A stretch of 64,000 nucleotides of DNA from Chamaecrista fasciculata (Eukaryota; Streptophyta; Magnoliopsida; Fabales; Fabaceae), in NCBI GenBank assembly GCA_003254925.1, contig QANZ01049846.1, forward strand, positions 59,899-123,898, written 5' to 3'. The notes beneath the pieces were generated by a model. The model did no database searches. It was not told the origin of the DNA and was given only the letters and a program-made list of their open reading frames with translations. This document shows, piece by piece, positions 36,043 to 48,462 of this stretch. The translations under genes were made by a program, and so were the position numbers. Every line of letters begins with the position of its first letter. Position 1 is the first letter of the stretch.

Positions 36043-36312
36043 CATCTCCTTCCCTTCTTTCGGTTATTATGGGTACATACATGACCCCACATAATTCATG
36101 TTACATGAAAGATGAAAAGAAAGGGTATGATGGCTGCAAGAAATTAAACACTTTCTCCTATGCTCATCTTTCTCATCTCTTTCTCATCTCCTTCCCTTCT
36201 TTCGGTTATTATGGGTACATACCCCACATAATTCATGTTAGACATGAAAGATGAAAAGAAAGGGTATGATGGCTGCAAGAAATTAAACACTTTCTCCTAT
36301 GCTCATCTTTCT
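36043..36312 (+). repeat. Tandem duplication, ~142-bp unit
   Basis: CATCTCCTTCCCTTCTTTCGG starts both units without its last base in this label (36043 and 36185). Both continue through TATTATGGGTACATAC, GATGAAAAGAAAGGGTATG and GCTGCAAGAAATTAAACAC to CTCATCTTTCT. The second unit has small length differences. A (CT)n run precedes it and (AT)n follows it. Function is unknown; the short open frames over it are repeats of each other. Confidence 0.85.
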
Positions 36313-37115
36313 TTCTTTTAAATCTATATATATATATATATACACATACAAGTAATAATGAGATTTAAGTGTAATATATAAAAGGAATTAGTCTCCTACA
36401 CTAAATGAATAGTTTTAAATAATTTTTGCTGAATTAGGTATTTATCTTTACTAGTCAACAACGATGCAAATATAATATCTTAACTCTAGTGAAAAATATC
36501 TCTATAAAACAAAAAGAATAAAAGAAACACATACATACACATGATAATAATAATAACAATTAAATCATGAAGTCCACCAAATGGTAAATATTTGAGTTGT
36601 TCAAGTATTATGCATGTGTTGGATTCGACCTTTGGACAATGTGTATGCAATAAATTTCGTAGAAAATCTTCTACATACCTATTGAATAATAAACTTTTAT
36701 AAAATTCTCAATAATAATAATAATAATTAAAAGAAGGTAGGAAGTGGGATGGATGGATGTGGATTGTGGAAGAAGAATATGCAAAGAGATGCCAATCAAA
36801 TCAAGCCATAGAAATGAAGAAGGAGCCCTTGTGGGCAGACACTTGGACTTTGTGTCTTATAGTGTCAACTTTTAGTGCAAAAACACCTTTCTATCTTGTT
36901 CCTGTGGGGCTATTACTTCATCAACACTCTCACACACACATGCACACCCACTTCATTATCTTATTGCACATCAACGCTTTCATCTACATTTTGTCAACCA
37001 ATCACTTACTTTTGATTAATTTTCACCTCTTATACTTTTTTTTCCTTAATTAATTAAAACTCCACTTCTCTTTCTGTTTTCCGACAATAGTATATATATA
37101 TATATATATAAATGT
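36313..37115. other. Noncoding DNA, nothing recognised
   Basis: A 98-residue open frame at 36757-37053 ends in low-complexity His/Leu/Phe-rich sequence and has no recognisable motif. It may be chance. An (AT)n run lies at about 37091-37111. Confidence 0.45.
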
Positions 37116-37119
37116 ATTT

Positions 37120-37442
37120 TTATCTCGTATACGTTGTTCAGTTCCTAATTTAGTTTTATATATTTTTTTATTATACTTTGGATCTTATAATTTTGTAAAA
37201 AGTTCCAATTTAATCTCATATCTTTTGGTTAAATTGGGGAATTTGTCTCATATCTTTGCAAAATATTCCATCGTTAATTTTACTTGACCTAAATATATGA
37301 GACCAATTCTGCTCTTGACCCAGAAATATAAGACCAAATTGACATATGACTAAAAAATGTGGGACCAAAAGTGCAACAAAAAAAATATATGGGACTAAAT
37401 TGAGAATTGAGTAAAAGAAATGAGACCAAATTTAAACTTTCG
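37120..37442. mobile_element. Foldback element with GGTCC/TCTCATAT-type sub-repeats
   Basis: The left arm (AATTTAATCTCATATCTTTT, TTTGTCTCATATCTTTGC) pairs with the right arm (ATATATGAGACCAATTCTG, ATATAAGACCAAATTG, GTGGGACCAAAAGTGC). The centre is about 37265. It is related to the elements at 47137-47572, 48995-50189 and 52548-52965. Ends are approximate and no TSD is visible. Confidence 0.6.
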
Positions 37443-37841
37443 TCTATATCTATATCTATACTATTTATATGTGTGATGAGTGTTTTGGTTTGTCAAAATT
37501 AATTTTATTATGAAATATTAAAAGAGAAAAAAAATAGTGAAGAGAGTTAAGCAACTTCTCACTACTTGAATGGCAAAAAAAAAAAAATTTCCCACCACTT
37601 CAAATAAAAAATGGTTATTAAAATAAAATAACAATAACAATATATTATTAAAAAAATCAATTTTTTATTAAAAATATAATAAAATATTTTTTTAATTTTA
37701 AAATTTTAATAATGGTTAAATTTAAATTGATCTTTATATACCCGTTAGGACATGCAAATCATACTAGTATATAATATGTCCTCGTCTTGTAATTTTGGAA
37801 GGAGAGAGAGAGGGCCAGAGAACTGAAATAAATTTATGCAT

Positions 37842-38161
37842 TTTATTATAAAGTAAATTACACTTTGGTACCTTGTTCTATAGACTGATTTCACTTTTGG
37901 ACACATTGTTCTTTCAAAAGTGACACTTTGGTACCCTATTTTTTGTACTGTTAACATTTTGGTACCCTGTTCTTTTAAAAGTGACATTTTAGTACCTTGT
38001 TCTTTGCACCGTTAACGCTTTGATATCCTAAAAAAGATAGAACATGGTAACAAATCGTGAAAGAACAGGGTACCAAAGTGAAATCGGTCCATAGAACAGA
38101 ATATCAAAGTGTTAGTGGTGCAAAGAACAGAGTACCAAAGTGTAATTTACCCTTTATTCTA
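37842..38161. mobile_element. GGTACC-type foldback MITE, copy 3
   Basis: The element spans 37851-38152 (AAGTAAATTACACTTTGG ... CCAAAGTGTAATTTACCC). It is flanked by TTTATTATA (37842-37850) and TTTATTCTA (38153-38161), 8 of 9 matching. It is a shorter subfamily member whose arms repeat TTTGGTACC...TGTTCTTT. The overlapping minus-strand frame is an artefact of the repeats. Confidence 0.8.
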
Positions 38162-38466
38162 TTAATTTATGGTTTTAAAAAAATGGCGACCTAAATTTGT
38201 TAACCTTATATAATAGGACATATATTGCTTTATCATCTTTTTTTTTTACTTCATTAATCAATTTAAAAAATCCATACATATATTAGTTAAATTTTTTTAG
38301 TAACTTTAATTGCACCATTTGGATTTTAAAATAAGCTTAATTTATGTTTGGACTATAAATAAGATAGTATCTATGAATAATAAAAAGAGGCAGAGATAGC
38401 TGGAAAAAGTTAGAAGGAAAGTTAAGTAAAAAGTTATACTACCTATTTTTAATTTGTTCCTTTAAG

Positions 38467-38498
<32 letters not shown>

Positions 38499-38716
38499 AG
38501 AAAACAATAAAAAAAACTATTATTATTTAATGATTTAATAAGATATATATAATTTTAAACAATGAAGATGTTGTTATATATGAGACACTAGACATGAGGA
38601 GTGTTAAGGTGAGTAGAGGATTTAGAGAAAAATGGAACTAGAGACCAAAAGATAAATATTAGAATTCCAACGGGACAAATTTGCTACAAATATGGTGATA
38701 TAAGGTCAAAAACTTA
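38162..38716. other. AT-rich DNA with (AT)n tract
   Basis: No gene is visible. (AT)n at 38467-38493. Confidence 0.45.
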
Positions 38717-39177
38717 TAGCCATTCAAACGGGCTCAATCCATCGATTTGGTCCATTTAACTCAATTTTTTGTGAGTTAAGTGGATGAAATCTCAGTTTAT
38801 CAAGAATTTTGATTCATATGGGTTGGCTTACTTATTTTCGCGAGTTGTGGTGATGATTCTTTTTAAAAAATTATATATTAAATATAAAAACAATTATATT
38901 TTTATAAATGATGATATGTAAATAAAATATTAGTATTAATATATGATATTTAGGTAATTCATCACCATTTTAAAAATTTTAGTATTAAAAAATGTATATA
39001 AAATTTAAAAGAAAATGAAAAAATGGTTTGGTGGGTTAAGTAATACGTAATTGGTGAGTCATGTTGGTAGAATTTTGGCTCACTAAGGATTATGACTCAT
39101 GTGAGTCAACTCGAGTGAACTAGAATCTATGGTAAGCCAACTCGAGTGAGTCGGACCGACTCAATTTGATACCTCTA
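38717..39177. mobile_element. Probable hAT-type MITE, decayed
   Basis: The right end GGACCGACTCAATTTGATAC followed by CTCTA resembles the TAGGGGTATCAAA... termini common in hAT MITEs. The left end (TAGCCATTCAAACGGGCTC) is a poor inverse match. Internal GGGTTAAGTAATACG and GAGTCAACTCGAGTGA words recur near the right end. No TSD is readable. Confidence 0.45.
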
Positions 39178-39344
39178 TAAGTGAAGCTCACGTTACCAAA
39201 ATATTGACAAAAAATACCACATGCCTCTCGAATGTCACTTTCTAAATCATAGAATAATCATAATATAAAGTGTATATAAAGTTGACTAATCTTCCATTGT
39301 ATTGTATATGTGTTTGATCCTTTCTTATCGTTCTAATAAAAAAT

Positions 39345-40146
39345 AAATCAAATGCTCAAATCGGTCCTAAATGTATACTCCTAGTTAAGTTTATTTTGAT
39401 CTAAGATGTTTTAGAAGTTTCATATTGGTCCTAAGTGTTTTCGTACTTGTTCACTTTTAGTTCCAAACTACTAAATGTGGTCATATCACTCTTGTTTTAA
39501 GTTCGTGTGCTATTAGTTTAGAACTACAAGTTTCTTTTGATGAGTGCATTCTCTATCCAATTAGGACCGTCAACAGACAAGGTCAAACCGAACCTTAAAG
39601 TTGGTTAATTATATCTCTCTTATTTCAAGTTTGAATGCGTTGAGCTCAAAGCTACATATGTTAGTCTTAAAATGAGTTTTTTTCCCAGTTGAAACCGTGA
39701 GTAAATTAGGTCAAATCGAGTTCAAAAAGTGAGTTTGAGATCAAAAAGTGAAAAATCATGGAAATTTGGTCTCAAACCCACTTTTAAGCTTGTTTTAATC
39801 ACATTTGCTGATGATGCGAATTGGGCACGAAAAGATATGACCGACTTTATTTATTTGACTGTGAAATAAGTGACCCATTTTTGGGATTCGATTTAACCTC
39901 GTTGCTAATAGCCCCAACTAAATAGAGAAATTACTCATGAAAAACAACTCATAGCTCTGAATTTATCATATTCAAACTTGAAACGAGAGGGATATAACTA
40001 CATTTAGTATTTTGGGACAAAAAGTAAACAACTGTAGAAATATTTAGGATCAATATGAAATTAATTAACTTTTGAAACAACTTGGATCAAAATGAACTTA
40101 GGGTACAATTAGTACCAATTTGAGCATTCAACCTAACAAATATGTA
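39345..40146. mobile_element. Foldback element, ~800 bp
   Basis: The left arm (AATGCTCAAATCGGTCCTAA ... AGTTTATTTTGATC ... TTTCATATTGGTCCTAAG) pairs with the right arm (TTAGGATCAATATGAAA ... GGATCAAAATGAACTTAGG ... ACCAATTTGAGCATTCAAC). Inner parts also pair (CTACAAGTTTCTTTTGATGAG region against the 39900s). No TSD found and no coding capacity. Confidence 0.65.
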
Positions 40147-40158
40147 TTATAAACTATA

Positions 40159-40270
40159 GGGTAAATTAGACTTCAGTACCCTGAGGTATGGATCGGTTCC
40201 ACTTTGATACCATGTTCTTTCAAAAGTGACATTTTGGTACATGTTCTATTCGCGGTTAATACATATTGGA
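40159..40270. mobile_element. One-armed remnant of the GGTACC-type MITE
   Basis: Starts GGGTAAATTAGACTTCAG and continues with TTTGATACCATGTTCTTTC and GTGACATTTTGGTAC as in the left arm of copy 3. The right arm is absent. Confidence 0.6.
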
Positions 40271-41124
40271 AAACTTCTAAATTTAAGAGTGAAGTTATCA
40301 ATTAACGTTCAATTAAAATAATTAAGGAGGAAAACTAGGAATGAGTTTGCAAGCTAAGGTTAACTGATAATGACACAAGCTTGGTCAACATACAATTTTA
40401 AGAGATTAGAGTTTTGTTTTCCCTTTTTCGTCGGTTAATGATAAAATAACAACCTTTTAATTTTCCTTTTCATTTGTCCATCAAAGAATAATACGTTATA
40501 TATATGTTTAATTAATTAATTTTCGTAATACTCAAATTTAATTAGTGGTCTCATGCAACTTTACAAGTGACTTGTTCAATGGTCTTGTAATTTACCAAAC
40601 GTTGAGTTGAAGATACGTAATGGTCAATAATTCTTCCAAGAATCTTATACCAGTAAATTTAACTTCAATTATTTCCATTCAAAGAGTCAAAGAAAACCTA
40701 AGAAACTAATTAATATTAAAATAGAAGCATGTGAAGTGCAAATCTAACGTGTAAAAAAAAATAAAAAATAATTAATACCTACCATATCTCAACAATACTA
40801 ATGTGGCAACAATACTGTATAGCATCACCTACATACACTTGAAGAAAATTGAAAGGAGATTCAACGAATTCTACAAATAATTAATATATGTATATATATA
40901 TATATATATATATTTTATCAATTTCAATATATCTTGATTAGCATTATTTCAGTATATCTGCTTCCAAATAATTGTATGTTACACATAATACATATAGTCA
41001 GGTCAAAAAGATCTTACTATTGGTTACATCAATAATGCACATAAATATTAATGTATCCTAGATAGGGGCAGCATCTCTAAAGACAACAAACTTTTCACCT
41101 TCTAAAGTATGTTGTTTTGTTATA
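40271..41124. other. AT-rich intergenic DNA, nothing recognised
   Basis: No gene is visible. (AT)n tract at 40891-40913. Confidence 0.5.
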
Positions 41125-41503
41125 AATATAAGGCAAAAATACTAACTTTGTCCTTCAACTTTATACCAACTTTCAATTTCATCCCCAATCTGTTTTTATT
41201 GTCAATTTCGTTCCCAATGTTTCACATTTTGATCAATTTTATCATTTGCTCTTACTTTAGTTAAATATTAATAATAGAATCTATATGACTAATGATATGC
41301 AATGTAAAATTGATAGAATAAGAAACTCAAATCTAAATTAGATTAAAAATATAATGTAATCTGTCATTTATTTATTGAAAAAAATTAGTCGAAGAATATA
41401 ATAAAATTGATCAAAATGTAAAATATTCGGGACAAAATTGACGATAAAAAAAGATTGATGATAAAATTGACAATTGATGTAAAATTTAGAGGTAAAATTT
41501 TGC

Positions 41504-41510
<7 letters not shown>
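41125..41510. mobile_element. Foldback element, second copy of the 13376 family
   Basis: Arms: AATTTCATCCCCAATCTG and GTCAATTTCGTTCCCAATG on the left; CGGGACAAAATTGACG and GATGATAAAATTGACAAT on the right. The interior AAATATTAATAATAGAATCT is shared with the other two copies. It abuts an (AT)n run at 41506-41539. Confidence 0.7.
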
Positions 41511-41539
<29 letters not shown>

Positions 41540-41542
<3 letters not shown>

Positions 41543-42367
41543 TTAGTAGTTTTATATTGCTTTGAAATCACTGCCAATATGATCTTTAGTCAATATATAC
41601 ATGCATGTGTTTTGAAGCGATTCCAAAATTAATATTATTTTTAATACCTTGCCTAACACATCTCTCTGTGCACGTATATAATATTACTTAAAATGGCAGC
41701 CTAACATTATCTTCATAATCTTGATTTGATTCTCCTAAAGTTACTTTTTTAATAAATACTAGGGTATATTAGACATGTAGTCAAATTTTTAAAATGAATA
41801 AACGGTTAATCACATAATTAAATGAAGTTTGGGATTATTTTTGCCATCATTAGGAGTTAGGACCGACCTAGCCTAAGATAAGCAATGGTCAATCAAAATA
41901 TATATTAATTAAGTTGAATGATCTCTAAATTAAGTCTACTTTGGGATTCTAAGTTTATTATTAAAAAAAGTGTTAAAAAGTGTATCCAATCTAATCTAAT
42001 CATAATAATCACAATATAATCAATAAGATTTCAATATATATCATGATATATTGACATGTCTACTAGTATATATATAACGATTTTCATATGGTATTATTCA
42101 TGATAATTTATTTCGATTTCCCATTAAAAGGTAGAAATACATTCATGTTATAAACCTATGAATGTAATAATCTTCATATGTGAATATATATATATATATA
42201 TATGCACACACTTTGCATGTTAATGATGCTTTACATTTTTGTGTATCTTTTATGTTTCAATCTGTTGAATATAGCGCGGATTTTTTTGAACGATAAACAT
42301 TTTAGTGATTGTTATTATAATTTGTTATGATTTTTTTATTATTTTCAATAGCACCATAAATACATTA
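41540..42367. other. AT-rich intergenic DNA, nothing recognised
   Basis: No gene is visible; an (AT)n run near 42185-42204. Confidence 0.45.
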
Positions 42368-42728
42368 AGAGTAAACTAATAATTTGATCTCCATTTGAAA
42401 GATAGTGGATTTATCAATTTATTAATCTATAAAAGATAAAATTATAAGATTTAACTCTTGAAAGATGTTTACAATCAATTAAGTCCTTTTATTAAGTATA
42501 TAACTAATTAGAATTTAATGAAAAATCTAATGTGATTAAATTTTCATATTGACATTATATTCAACAATTAATATTAAAAAATATATTAACGGATAAATTA
42601 AAATCAATATCTTGATAATACAACCAAATTGATTTTAATGGCATCTTTTAATAATGAAATCTTATAATTTCATCTTTTAAGAATTAAATTTAGAGATTTG
42701 TCATATTTCAAATACCAAATTTTTTATT
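42368..42728. mobile_element. Probable foldback element, decayed
   Basis: AAAGATAAAATTATAAGATTT near 42425-42446 pairs with AAATCTTATAATTTCATCTTT (42657-42677, each shown without its first or last base where over-long). The outer parts (AATTTGATCTCCATTTG and CATATTTCAAATACCAAAT) also face each other. Boundaries are uncertain. Confidence 0.4.
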
Positions 42729-43659
42729 CTCTCTTACATTAATGGATTAAACTTATGATAAATACAGTGATGAAATAATAAAGTACCTATACTGATCAAA
42801 ACTTACGTACAACCATATATGATAGTAGTGGGCTTGACCTAAAATTATGCAAATATTATTTTTATGTTTCAAATTATAGATTCACTTAAAATAAAAAAAT
42901 TACTTTTTTTATTATATTCTAAAATCAATAAATAAGAAATCAAGAAGTTATTTAACTTAGATAATTTTTTATTTTATTTTTTAATTTGAATATTGAGATA
43001 AAGAATAAGAAAATCATTTCCTTAACAACCTTTCACTACTCTTCAAAATGATATTAAATTATCATGCATGTATAATATATTATTTTATAGGTGTATTATC
43101 ACAATTCACAAGACCCTTAAAGTGATATATAATACTATAAATACAAAATAATAATAAAAAAAACTAGGGCCCATTTACACGGATAAATTGGGTTGTTGAT
43201 CCATTTAAATCTACAAACAATTCTTGACAGTACTAATGCTAATAAAGTTACATTTAGATGAGGTAAATTCTAAGGAAGGTTTAGGTGATTTGGGATAATT
43301 AAAGACGAGGTTCATGTGGTTTTAAAAGTGTCAAAATCGGGCTTGAGGTTTACTCTGTTAGTAGAAAGGGTCCCTGTGGTATATATCTGTCCAATGAATC
43401 AGAGATCTGAAAGAAAGAAAATCTTGGAAAAATGGGTGAAATCTTGATAAAAACAATGAGATCCGTTAATTTTTGAANAATTAAAAAAAAAATTAATATT
43501 TTTTGCTCAAATTTAAGAAAATGAAAGAAGCAAAATGGGCCATAAAAGCTCTTGATTATCACGTTATATACATTCCTTTCAATTTACATTATAAAATGGT
43601 ACAAAGTACTTCTGAAATATTAAATTAATGTCCAAATCCAGAAACCAAGTCAAATTTTA
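42729..43659. other. AT-rich DNA with one undetermined base
   Basis: No gene is visible. A single N is at 43478. Around 43260-43400 are words such as GGGTCCCTGTGGTATAT that look like another decayed foldback arm, but no partner arm is clear. Confidence 0.4.
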
Positions 43660-44040
43660 TAGGCAAAACTACCTTTTTGGTCCCCAAATTTGACAGGAAT
43701 TATCAATTCTATCCCCAATCTTTTTTTGCAGTCAATTTCGATTCCAATTTTTCATATTTTGATCAATTTTATCATTTGTTATTACTTTAATCAAATATTA
43801 ACGACATAATCTATGTGTCTAATGACATGTAATATAAAACTGTATGAAAAAGAAATTCAAATCCTAACTCATATTGAAAAACAAAATGAAATCTACTGTT
43901 AATTTATTGAAAAAAGTTAGTCGAATTAAAGGATAAAATTGATTAATATATGAAACAATCGGGACGAAATTGACAGTAAAAAAAAAGATTGGGGATAAAA
44001 TTGACAATTAGTATAAAGTTTGAAGACCAAAAATATATTT
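43660..44040. mobile_element. Foldback element, third copy of the 13376 family
   Basis: Best-preserved copy: left GGCAAAACTACCTTTTTGG, TCTATCCCCAATCTTTTTT, GTCAATTTCGATTCC; right GGGACGAAATTGACAGT, AGATTGGGGATAAAATTG. It matches 41125-41510 throughout its length. No TSD read. Confidence 0.7.
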
Positions 44041-44432
44041 ATTTACTTTTTTTTCTTTATTTTGGTCGAAGACTAAGTCAAATATCTAATATAAAATGGT
44101 AGATTTTTTTTTTCTGAGGAAGCTTCTTGATATTTCAAGTCTTGCCTTTTCTTTTTCTTTGAAGATGGATATACGGCTAGAGTTATCTTTTGAGGATTAA
44201 AAAGGCAATAATTTGGTCTACCGAAAGAAAAAGAAAAAAGTAGTCACCCATATAAAGGTTCTCCTTAACGTACATTTGTATATAATGAGATCCAATTTAG
44301 AAGTAGTGGCATTAGAAAAAATGGTACATCATGGACGTCCACGTCCATTATTTCTAAAGTTGAATTGGGCCGTTCATACTTGTTATTCTCAATTATCCAA
44401 GCTTCAAAGGAGAATATGTGGAAGCATTTTGA
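44041..44432. other. Noncoding DNA, nothing recognised
   Basis: Open frames overlap on both strands at 44213-44485 without recognisable motifs and run into the neighbouring foldback element. Confidence 0.4.
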
Positions 44433-44750
44433 ACTGGCAAAAGTTTTATTTTGGTTTATCATATTTGTTTAAAGTTCTGTTTTGATCCCTCAAGTTTTTT
44501 TTTGTTCTATTTTGGTCTCTCATGTTTTCTCAAAGTTCTGTTTTGGTTCTTCAAGTTTTTTTTTCGTTCCGTTTTGGTCTCTCATGTTTACTCAAAGTTC
44601 CGTTTTGGTTCCTCAAGTTTTCAAAAAACTTAAGGGACCAAAACGGAACTTTGAGCAAACATGAGGGATTAAAACGGAACGAAAAAAATTGAGGGACCAA
44701 AACGTAACTTTAAGAAAACATGAGGAATCAAAATAGGATTTTGGCCTTTT
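44433..44750. mobile_element. Foldback element with ~50-bp sub-repeats
   Basis: The left arm repeats CTCATGTTTTCTCAAAGTTC and TGTTTTGGTTCTTCAAG two to three times. The right arm carries the inverse (GAGGGACCAAAACGTAACTT, AAACATGAGGGATTAAAAC). The ends TGGCAAAAGTTTTATTTTGG and CAAAATAGGATTTTGGCC are imperfect inverses. Three plus-strand open frames here are by-products of the repeats. Confidence 0.7.
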
Positions 44751-45503
44751 GAATTTAATTTCCACGTAATATACTCATAAGCGAATGAAGAAAAAATTTA
44801 TTATTCAATCCCTTAATTTTTACTGATTTAATGATTTAGTCTCTAAAAAATAAAAACAAATGACTTGGTCTTTGATTTTTCACAACCATCAATTATTTAG
44901 TCTCTCAGACGTGATGCTTTAGCCAACATTGTGAAATGAATGTTAATTGCTATAGTGACTTTGTTAAATGTTGTTGTAACTTCTTAATTAATTGAACAAC
45001 CAAATCTAAACCTAAATTGATGTACCATTTTTGTTTCAACTAGTTTTCAACAAATAAAAATGCATGGTGAAACTGAGACTCATGTGACATTTAATTCTTT
45101 CTATATTTGCAACTCGTATATTTGGATGAAGAAGAGAAGACGCAAGATGAACTCTAGTTGTAAGTTTTAACAATTCTCTTTTAACTCTAATGGTCGCGAT
45201 TACAAAAATTAAGGGAAGTAATAGAGATATTTAGAATGAGACTCATTGTGACTATTCTTTCTACTTTTTTTATACATCTAACATTAATTTGTAATATTTG
45301 ATGGTAACACTTGTGCATTTACCAGTCACATCAACAATTTAAATAACGAAAAAAAAGCCTAAAAAAAATAACTAGTTGACGTTTGTAATTATTTTGGATT
45401 TTTACAATGTATTTCCATTATTCAATTGAAAGTGTAAAAATTGGAGATGAGAAGAAAATAAATTTTCTCTAAAAATGAATGAGAATTAAATCAAGTTATT
45501 CTA
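44751..45503. other. AT-rich DNA, nothing certain
   Basis: TTTAGTCTCTAAAAAAT and TTTAGTCTCTCAGAC words at 44830-44920 hint at a further one-armed foldback remnant. No gene is visible. Confidence 0.4.
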
Positions 45504-46020
45504 TTTTTTTTTGGCCTGAAACATAATTCATTTAAAAGTAAGGCAAAGCCAAGTACAATACAAAAGTGAACAAAGCTTAAAAAGCCAATCCCTCCCTAGC
45601 ATAAGTAGCAACACTAGACAGGATATCAACTAACGAAGGTGGGGGGTTTGCAACCCATCCAAGAGGACCCATCCTCGTGTTAGACAAATTGGCAATACAA
45701 ACAGCTGCCAAGATAGCGGATTTAGGGATCCAACTAAAATTACAATTATCTAAGGAACTGGACACATAAATAATATCATTTGACCAGAAACCAAACCAAA
45801 TCAGGAAGCCGCCATGGAAGCCTAAACCAAAAATGCTTTCACAGAGCATCCAGACCAGATCGGTGCCGTGGAGGACCAAAATCGGAACGATGCCGCCAAA
45901 AAAGCCAAACGAGATTGACTCCGTGGGAGCCCTCATCCAGAACGCCACCGTCATAAAACTGTAGAAATAAAGAAACGCTCTCATAAAGAGAGAAAGGAAC
46001 CCTCATAAAGAGAAGACTAA
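45504..46020 (-). mobile_element. LINE-derived non-autonomous retroposon with RNase H tail, copy 1
   Basis: On the minus strand it starts with CCCTCATAAAGAGAG-region leader sequence (read inversely, TCTCTCTTTATGAGAG), runs through a ~400-bp frame (45577-45984) and ends GAATTATGTTTCAGGCC plus a poly-A tail (T run 45504-45512). The frame's end contains CNFSWIPKSAILAAVCIANL followed by WVANPPPSLVDIL. This resembles the C-terminus of the plant LINE-type RNase H domain. The first ~70 residues match nothing I know. The copy at 49004-49609 shares leader, tail and 3' end. The TSD is unclear here. Confidence 0.7.
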
Positions 46021-47136
46021 TGACTAAATCATAAATTTTTTGGCCTGAATTTAGATTTGAATCTTTTTAAATATACACTTATGAAGAGAGTTTACCATTA
46101 TTATGAAATCTTTCAATTCAAATAAAGATTTGTCTTCATCTAACTAAATTACAAAATAAATAGGAGAGAATATAGCTGATACAAGTTGTTTTAGTTTTTG
46201 TATAAATCATTATACGGATAAATAAGAAAACGTAATTCAACAAAAAAAAAACTAAAATACATAAAATATCTCTTAAACTTTTATTGTTGTACAAAAAAAT
46301 CTCTTGAATTATGAAAATAACAAATTACCTACAAAAGAATTATTTTTAAAAAAATTTTATTGAAAAAACGTTAAATTTATTTAATATTTTATATTTTTTT
46401 TATATTTTATGCTAATTGAAATTTAACATTGATTATTTTTATAATTGTAGTCCAATTATTATTTTCTAAAAAAAATAAAAAAATTATTGCATAAAATCTA
46501 GAGCTCACATGACCGTTTTGTAGATTTTCAAAATTTAAAAAGTTTCTTCACAAGGACTAAAATTTTAGAATTTCTTTTTATATTTTAAGTAAAAAAAGTA
46601 TTAAAAGAAGAGCAAGATGAACTATAATTAGTCATAATTTTGTATAACCGACAAAACGAGAATTGGGGTCAAACCATAAAACCCGACATTCTTGCCGTTC
46701 CTAACAACTTCAAAACTCCAAAAAGTTTTTTGTACAAAAAAAAAACTCCAAAAAGTTAAAACTGCCGCCAAAATAAAATTAGAAAAAAAAAAGAAAAAAG
46801 AAAAACCGTTAACTGAGTGCCACGTTGTCCAATAGGAATCGTTCTCGAAAAAAAAACCGAATCTCACGTTTTCCATGGACCACCCATTTCACGCCACGTC
46901 ACTCGAACATCAGTAACCAACCGACTATTGGAACGACAGTCAAAAGTTGATGTCGTTTTCAACTTTTTTGTTTCTTTAAAACGACAGCACGCTTGGCGAC
47001 TTGGCCTACATATTAAAGTTTAAAACCTCAGGCCAACACGTTAATGCATGAGAATAGGAAAAAGAGTGAGATACATGAACGAACGACTTTAATTAATTTC
47101 TTCTCACAAAACACATTTTTTTGTCTTTATTTTTTG
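46021..47136. other. Noncoding DNA, slightly GC-richer at 46800-47030
   Basis: AACTCCAAAAAGTT occurs twice (about 46713, 46745). 46800-47030 has more G+C with ACGT words (GCCACGTCACTCG) and could be an old gene edge, but no domain is recognisable in the 68-residue frame there. Confidence 0.4.
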
Positions 47137-47572
47137 GCCAAAGTGCACTTTTAGTCCCATAACTTTTGTTAAGGTCTCAATTAGGCCTCATAACTTTTTT
47201 TATTGCACTTTGGTCCCATATCTTTTGCTCAAGTTGTAGATTTGGTCACGTGATATACTTTTGGTCTGATATCTTTGACTCATGTTGCATAATTGGTCCT
47301 ATTCTTTTAGTCAGGTTGCATAATTGGTCTTATATTTTTGGGTCAGGTGCAGAATGATATGATATCTTTGGATTAAATGGGACTGACAGTGAAACTTTTT
47401 GCAAAAATATGTGACCAATTTTGCAACTTGACCAAAAGATATAAAACCAAAAGTGATACGAGACCAAATCTGCAACTTTTTACAAAGATATGGACAAAAA
47501 ATGCAATAAAAAAAGTTATGAGACCAAATTGTGACCTTAACAAAAGTTATGGGACCAAAAGTGCACTTTGAC
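47137..47572. mobile_element. GGCCAAAGTGCA-type foldback MITE
   Basis: The left end GCCAAAGTGCACTTTTAGTC faces the right end GGGACCAAAAGTGCACTTTG. Arms repeat CATAACTTTTGTTAAGG, CCATATCTTTTGCTCAAG and similar, with inverse partners. Flanks are T-rich (7 of 9 matching), compatible with a 9-bp TSD. Two plus-strand frames inside are repeat artefacts. Confidence 0.72.
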
Positions 47573-48328
47573 TTTTTTTTTTTGTCTTCAATTGGTATTT
47601 ATTGTAGTGACTATGGAAATTTCTAAGGAACTTTCTTAGGAGTGACTATTAAAAGTTTTTGCGTGATGGAAAAGGTCACGTGAAATCTATGATTCTTAAA
47701 TACCACAAAGCAAAGTTGGTTTTTTTGTTTTTTGGTTTTTCTCTATCCGTATTGCTATACTATGTTTAATTGTTTATCTCTTCCGCACAATTGTCTCTAC
47801 TACTATTATTTTTTTTAAGAAAATAAAATGAAATTTTACGTTGTTAGTTTCTTTTTGGGTCCCTTTAAATAGTTGAGATGTGCAAGAAAATTAATTAGTC
47901 ATATGTTATTAATTGGAGAAAATATATTTTGTCCCTAAATTTATATTGAGTCAACTAATCAATAATTTTCAAACAATCAAAATATACGACTCAGTTCTTG
48001 AATTATTGTAATCTTGAACGATTTGGTCTATGGGTCAAATTTAGGGACCAAAAAGTATTAATTTAATATAAATTCAAGGACCAAAAAGTATCAAACAAGT
48101 TCAGATTTAGGGACTAAATCATCATTAAGGACCAAATAGTTGACAATTGAAATTTTTCAAAGATCAAATCATGTATTTCAATTATTCAAAGACTAATTAA
48201 TTAACTCAGTATAAATTCATGGACTAAATCATGAAATCTCACTTTTACAATATACAAAAACTTGTCTTTCTTCATATTCTTTCCTTTTTTTTTCCTCTTT
48301 ACTTTTTAAGTAAAACAAAGAAGGTATT
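47573..48328. other. Noncoding DNA with a decayed foldback remnant
   Basis: 47930-48240 contains TTTTGTCCCTAAATTTAT, then several TAGGGACCAAAAAGTAT / AAGGACCAAAAAGTAT words, so one or two decayed foldback elements are likely. No clear ends. Confidence 0.45.
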
Positions 48329-48462
48329 TTTTTTATGGGGTTTTGAAAGTAAAGTAGCAATATTAACTCTTAGAGCCTTCCAACAATGTTGACTCTAAAG
48401 ATCGAATTTGTGTCTCTTTCTAGGATCTAACTCGCCTAACCTTTACACCAAACACTTGTCGG
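48329..48462 (-). mobile_element. tRNA-derived SINE, third copy, partial
   Basis: Plus-strand order: T run, TATGGGG, AGAGCCTTCCAACAATGTTG, GACTCTAAAGATCGAATTTG, then CGCCTAACCTTTACACCAAA and CACTTGT. This matches 2449-2646 with an internal shortening near the 3' half. No TSD is visible; the copy is old. Confidence 0.65.

Noticed and set aside
35897-36254. Two similar plus-strand frames as paralogous small proteins
   Set aside because: They are the same sequence read twice because of a 142-bp tandem duplication; composition is CT-rich leader-like.
36757-37053. 98-codon frame as a small gene
   Set aside because: The C-terminal half is His/Leu/Phe-rich low complexity, and no motif, splice context or homologue in the window supports it.
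44265-44485. Small gene on either strand
   Set aside because: Frames overlap in opposite directions and continue into foldback repeats.
45577-45984. 135-codon minus-strand frame as a host gene
   Set aside because: The end is a LINE-type RNase H tail in a retroposon with a poly-A end and a second copy at 49 kb; the first half has no protein signature.
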